From: Hymenobacter properus
GTDB taxonomy: Bacteria; Bacteroidota; Bacteroidia; Cytophagales; Hymenobacteraceae
Length of the DNA: 64,000 bases
Reading direction: 5' to 3'
Assembly (NCBI RefSeq): GCF_015694735.1
Contig: NZ_JADQDP010000003.1
Span: 1,084,691 to 1,148,690, forward strand
Below the pieces are notes generated by a model that was given only the letters and a program-made list of their open reading frames with translations, was not told the DNA's origin and did no database searches. Position numbers and translations under genes: made by a program. Every line of letters starts with the position of its first letter. Within the stretch, counting starts at the first letter, position 1. Shown here one piece after another: positions 60,272 through 64,000 of the stretch.

Positions 60272-61066
60272 CTAGCCGATAGTGCGCAGGCGGCTGATGA
60301 GCTCGGGCAGGTAGAGGCGGCCCACTGGCAGCACCTGCTTGCCCACCTGCACCAGCAGGCGGGTGGGGTCGAGCCGCTCGATGTGCTCAACGTTGACGAA
60401 GTAGCTGCGCTGAATTTGCACAAACCGCTCGGCGGGCAGGATGCGAGCTAGCTCGCGCATGGACATGCGCACCGGTATGCTGCGCTCGGCCAGCGTCAGG
60501 CTGCACGTCTTATTGTCGGCCACAATGCTGAAAATGTCGCGCAAGTGCACCTTTTCCAACAGCCCATTCTCCTTCACGAAGACGGAATCGGCGGCTGCCT
60601 GAGCTGGCCCCGGCTGCGGGGAGGCATCGGGAGCGGGCCAAGTGCTGCTGGCAAAGTTCTTCACAGCCAGAGTAATGGCGCGGTGCAGCGTATCGGCCAC
60701 GGCGGGCTTGGTCAGGTAGGCCGCCGGGCCCACGGCCTGCGCCAGCTGAAAGGTCTGCTCGTCGCTAAACGAGGTGAGGAAGATGAGCGGGACGGGACTG
60801 TGCGCCAGCAACTGCTCGGCCAGCTGCAACCCATTGGTAGGGCCGCGCAGGCCAATGTCGAGCAGCACCAGGTCGATGGGCTCAGTGCGGTAGAGGGCCA
60901 TTGCCACTTGCGCACTCGCGGCCGGGCCTACCGTTTCGTAGCCCATGCCTAGCAGCATCGACTCAACCTGGTCGGCATACAGCGGCTCGTCTTCCACCAC
61001 CAGCACCCGCACGGCCGCCAGGGCCGGCTGTTGGTCAATGTCAGCGAACAGCAGCGAAGAACTCAT
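60272..61066 (-). CDS. LytTR-type response regulator
   Basis: 264 residues. The receiver domain is at ~18-135, with acidic pair VVEDE, phosphoacceptor Asp in LVLLDIGLRGPTNG, Thr/Ser in FLTSFS and Lys in YLTKPA. The C-terminal LytTR DNA-binding domain (~160-262) reads SVFVKENGLLEKVHLRDIFS, MSMRELARILPAERFVQIQR and SYFVNVEHIERL. It lies between the TPR kinase gene and the giant adhesin gene, all on the minus strand. The kinase at 61238 is its likely partner. Confidence 0.92.
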   Translation of the reverse strand: MSSSLLFADIDQQPALAAVRVLVVEDEPLYADQVESMLLGMGYETVGPAASAQVAMALYRTEPIDLVLLDIGLRGPTNGLQLAEQLLAHSPVPLIFLTSFSDEQTFQLAQAVGPAAYLTKPAVADTLHRAITLAVKNFASSTWPAPDASPQPGPAQAAADSVFVKENGLLEKVHLRDIFSIVADNKTCSLTLAERSIPVRMSMRELARILPAERFVQIQRSYFVNVEHIERLDPTRLLVQVGKQVLPVGRLYLPELISRLRTIG

Positions 61067-61237
61067 AAAATGAATCTCAATTGGTTACCAGCCACTTTAC
61101 CCGCGCTGCGCCCCGGCTCCTGTAGCGTGAGCCCGCGCTGGGTAACAGTAAGGCAATAGTAACCCGTGCCTCTCACCCGTCCTTCCGTCCCGGCGCGAGA
61201 AGACGGTTTTGGGGTGTAAGTGAGAAAATTCCGGGTG

Positions 61238-63181
61238 TCAGCCGCGTGGTGTCGGGCCAGCCGGCTGGCCGGGGCGCGGCAGCGAAAGCGTGGCGGTGGT
61301 GCCCTGGCTGGGCTTACTGCGCAGGTCCAGCTGCCCGCCTTGCAAGCGGGCAAAAAGCCGGCTTAGCCGCAGCCCCAACCCGGCCCGGCCCCGGTAGGGG
61401 CCGGCAGCCGGCAGCGGCTGGTCGCTCATGACAAGGCGCAACTCCGGCGCGTCCATGCCCGGTCCGGTGTCGGCCACGGCCAACTGCAGCTGGTGGGCGT
61501 CGGCATCGGCCACGCTGACCGTGATTCGCCCCCCGGCGGGCGTGGCCTGCAGGGCGTTGTTGACCAAGTTGCGTAGAATGGTGAGCGTCATGTTGCGGTC
61601 GGCCTGCACCAGTTGCTCTTCGGTAGCGGGGGGCACTTCCAGCGCGATGCCGGCCGTGTGGGCACTGGGCTGGTAGAGGGTCACAATTTCGGCCAGCAGG
61701 TCCGCTACCCGCAGGGGCTCCGGCACGGGGCGCAGTTCGCCGCGCTGCGACAAGGCCCAGTTCAGCAGGTTATCAAGCAGAGCCCGTAGGCTCTCGGCCG
61801 CCTGCCGCACGCGCCCGCCCAAGCGCAGTAGGCGCATGGTGTCCTGCCGCTCGCTATAGGTCGTCAGCAAATCGGCCAAGCCGCCGAAAGCCATCACCGG
61901 GCTGCGCAAATCGTGGGCAATAAGGGCGTAGAGGCGGTCCTGCTCAGCGCGAGTGGCCTGCAGCTCGGTGCGTTGCCGCCGCAGCCGCCCGGCCAGCACA
62001 CCCGCCACCACCAGTCCGGCCACTACGGCCACTAAAAAGCTGCTCAGCCCCCATAGGTACTGGCGCTGCTTGCGGGCCTGCAGCTCCTGCAACTGGTTGC
62101 GGTTGGTCAGCTCCCGCACCCGGCTCCGCTCCAGCTCGGTATCGAACTGCAAGCGCAGTCGGCTCAGATTGGCTTCGCGCTCCACCAGGTTCAGGCTGTC
62201 ACGCAGCTCATGGGCCCGCTTGGCCAGGGGAAAGGCTTCGTTTCCGCGCCCGAGGGCGGCCAGCGCGTCGGCAATAATGTTCAGACAGCCCACCACCAAC
62301 GAGTTTAGATTGAGTTGCCGGGCAATAGGCAGCGCAGGTTGCGTCACGGCCAGGGCATCGGCAAACCGGCGCTGCTCCAGCATCAGGTTGCCTATGAATA
62401 TGCGGGTGACGACAATACCATAAGATTTGCCCGCACGCTGAAACAGGCGCAGGGCGCTACGATGGTAGTAATAAGCTGAGTCAATCTGTTGGTAAAAGGC
62501 ATGCACCAGCCCCAGGCTATTGAGGTATTGGGCCATATTGGCCTTTGGCAGTCGAGTGGTGCGCAGAATGGTCAGGGCTAGCCTGGTATGGTACAAGCAC
62601 AACCGCTTGGTAGAGTCCGGATACGGCCGGCCCGACTGCAGCCAACTGAGATAGAACATCCCCAGGTTGTTGTGCGCCACGCCCAGTTCTTCCGGCTCGG
62701 CTCGGTACTGTGGTCGCTGTAGTTGCTGTAGCGCCTGCTGGAAATATTGCTGAGCGCCAACAAAGTCCTGCTGCAGGCTGGCAATTCGGCCCAGCCCCAG
62801 CAGCGCCCGAGTTAGCAGGCGCTGCGCCCGGGGTAAATCCTTTGCCCGGCGCACCACCTGCTGGTAGTAACGCACCGCCGCCACCAGGTCTGTCTGCCTA
62901 AAATAATTGTCTGCTAGCTGGTTAAGCAATGTTGCTTCGCCGTAAGCATCGTGCAGTTGCCGGGCCAGCTGCAGGCCCTGCTGCCCATAGCGAAGGGCTT
63001 GCGCGCTGTTTTCGCCGGCCGTGGCTTTGGCCAGCTGTTCGAGCAGGCGCACGCGGTTGGTATCGGCGGGCGTGGCCGTCAGGCGGTGCGTTAGGCTATC
63101 GAGGTAGAGGTTAGCCGGCTGGCTTTGGCTAGGGCGCGCCCATCCCAATAGCAGAACCAGAACCACATATAGCCTATTCAT
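61238..63181 (-). CDS. TPR-containing sensor histidine kinase (HisKA type)
   Basis: 647 residues. The signal peptide ends at RPSQSQP. Periplasmic TPR helices span about residues 40-350 and a TM helix lies at about 375-397 (LWGLSSFLVAVVAGLVVAGV). The phosphoacceptor box is YALIAHDLRSPVMAFGGLAD (His ~427), the HisKA class. The HATPase has NMTLTILRNLVNNALQATPA, DTGPGMDA and GRAGLGLRLSRLFARLQGG. The 171-base gap before the LytTR regulator contains no visible gene. Pairing of a HisKA kinase with a LytTR regulator is less usual. Confidence 0.92.
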   Translation of the reverse strand: MNRLYVVLVLLLGWARPSQSQPANLYLDSLTHRLTATPADTNRVRLLEQLAKATAGENSAQALRYGQQGLQLARQLHDAYGEATLLNQLADNYFRQTDLVAAVRYYQQVVRRAKDLPRAQRLLTRALLGLGRIASLQQDFVGAQQYFQQALQQLQRPQYRAEPEELGVAHNNLGMFYLSWLQSGRPYPDSTKRLCLYHTRLALTILRTTRLPKANMAQYLNSLGLVHAFYQQIDSAYYYHRSALRLFQRAGKSYGIVVTRIFIGNLMLEQRRFADALAVTQPALPIARQLNLNSLVVGCLNIIADALAALGRGNEAFPLAKRAHELRDSLNLVEREANLSRLRLQFDTELERSRVRELTNRNQLQELQARKQRQYLWGLSSFLVAVVAGLVVAGVLAGRLRRQRTELQATRAEQDRLYALIAHDLRSPVMAFGGLADLLTTYSERQDTMRLLRLGGRVRQAAESLRALLDNLLNWALSQRGELRPVPEPLRVADLLAEIVTLYQPSAHTAGIALEVPPATEEQLVQADRNMTLTILRNLVNNALQATPAGGRITVSVADADAHQLQLAVADTGPGMDAPELRLVMSDQPLPAAGPYRGRAGLGLRLSRLFARLQGGQLDLRSKPSQGTTATLSLPRPGQPAGPTPRG

Positions 63182-63681
63182 TCACAGATTGCCAATCCAT
63201 AACGCCAAAGATATTGATTTTGCTAGTGCCGACGCTAGCTGCAATGCACAGCCTCTCCTCTAGCCTTTATCCCGTTCGGTTTATTAGAATCATACTTGCA
63301 AGTTCCCAGCAAGCTGGGAATGGCTACGCTCCGGTGACCAACCGAAAGCTGGTGCTTCGCCCCCCTGCGCCTTCATACCGCAGCACGGCCTATGCCTCGA
63401 AGTCGGCGATATCGCGACCGGCCGTGTCTGGGTAACAATGCGCCATGCGCGTCCACTTGGCCGTGGTAACCTTTCCCGAAGCCATCGAGCAGGTAAGTGA
63501 GCAACTGCCTCAGCCAGTCAATAAAGAGAATCGGTCGTCAGCGCTTCCAAAAGCGCGACTTGGCCAACACTTGGCCTAAGGTCTATTTATGATTAGAACA
63601 TTTAGAACATATAGACTCCTCTTCTAAATAGTATGAGTATGCGGCGAGCTATGACCGCATGAAAATTTTTTTAATCCCCTC
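63182..63681. other. Intergenic region without a recognisable gene
   Basis: 500 bases. It contains a small hairpin, TTCCCAGCAAGCTGGGAA, at 63302-63319. Open frames here (for example 63214-63435) have no recognisable product. The leftward promoter of the sensor kinase must lie near 63182-63240. Confidence 0.5.
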
Positions 63682-63711
63682 TTGTCTTCTCAAAAAATCC
63701 CACTACTTTTG
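63682..63711 (+). promoter_or_regulatory. Tandem promoter 1 (rightward)
   Basis: TTG at 63682-63684, 19 bases, then TACTTTTG at 63704-63711: a full Bacteroidota-type promoter. Confidence 0.75.
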
Positions 63712-63862
63712 CACTCCCAATCGCCAACAGGGCCTCGGGTTTTGCCAACGCAACCGCTGCAGCAAAAAAAATGACAGGGTCGGGAACTTGCCGGGAGTGG
63801 CGCTTGTCTTGCTTCCCGTGCCGGCTGGGCAAAGTGCTAGAAAAATAAATTTTCAGCGCCGC

Positions 63863-63894
63863 TTGCGAGAGTCGAAAAAAGGGCCTTACCTTTG
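63863..63894 (+). promoter_or_regulatory. Tandem promoter 2 (rightward)
   Basis: TTG at 63863-63865, 21 bases, then TACCTTTG at 63887-63894, followed by a CCCGCTTC/GAAGCGGG hairpin. Confidence 0.75.
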
Positions 63895-63968
63895 CACCCC
63901 GCTTCGAAAGGAAGCGGGCAGGAGTTGAAAAGCGAAGCAAACGAAAAATAAAAATTTTCACTTTTTGC

Positions 63969-63998
63969 TTGCCACTTCAAAACTTCTTCTTACCTTTG
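63969..63998 (+). promoter_or_regulatory. Tandem promoter 3 (rightward)
   Basis: TTG at 63969-63971, 19 bases, then TACCTTTG at 63991-63998, at the very end of the window. Its transcript lies outside. Confidence 0.75.
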
Positions 63999-64000
63999 CA

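Overview
The window looks like a GC-rich member of the Bacteroidota, most likely a Hymenobacter-like Cytophagales bacterium. Three signs support this. Promoters carry the Bacteroidota -7 box TAnnTTTG, often as TACCTTTG just before a start codon. Many proteins end in type IX secretion (T9SS) sorting domains, and one has the gliding-motility-associated C-terminal (type B) domain. SusC/BtuB-type receptors, BtuG and TPR-histidine kinases complete the picture. No rRNA lies inside the window. The only RNA features seen are a tRNA-Gly(CCC) and a cobalamin riboswitch.

Layout from left to right. (1) 0-12.5 kb: the end of a GH53 galactanase, small housekeeping genes, a secreted PQQ-type sugar dehydrogenase, and three large T9SS-exported surface proteins. 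(2) 12.5-18.6 kb: metal homeostasis. A CDF exporter diverges from an Nramp importer, with a DtxR/MntR-like palindrome on the importer promoter. A TonB receptor and an outer-membrane barrel follow. (3) 18.7-22.3 kb: a cobalamin riboswitch controlling a BtuB-like receptor and a BtuG-like beta-propeller lipoprotein. (4) 22.4-31.5 kb: small lipoproteins, a thioredoxin-like protein, a probable copper module (AraC regulator with HMA-like N-terminus, DUF326 copper-binding bundle, Met/His-rich outer-membrane protein), a B12-binding radical SAM protein carrying an in-frame palindromic repeat, a three-gene operon and the tRNA.

(5) 31.9-63.2 kb is arranged almost as a mirror image. On the left, a TPR histidine kinase and a NarL-type regulator precede a 2196-aa T9SS adhesin. 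On the right, on the other strand, a TPR histidine kinase and a LytTR regulator precede a 2173-aa T9SS beta-helix adhesin. The two giant genes converge on a 12-kb array of about 21 short, mostly unrecognised single genes (41.4-53.2 kb).

(6) The array is the most unusual part of the window. Nearly every gene junction carries a copy of the same short directional repeat, consensus TTCGGACCCTTTCGCTGAAC. It is always in the same orientation, whichever way the gene points, and it often touches a start or stop codon. Some junctions also carry long palindromes. The cargo includes an Imm8-like protein, a SMI1/KNR4 (SUKH) protein, a DUF6756-like protein, lipoproteins and many 1-4 TM membrane proteins. 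This looks like an integron-like or recombinase-associated immunity cassette array, but no recombinase is in the window.

(7) The right edge has three tandem strong-looking promoters firing out of the window, possibly towards an rRNA operon.
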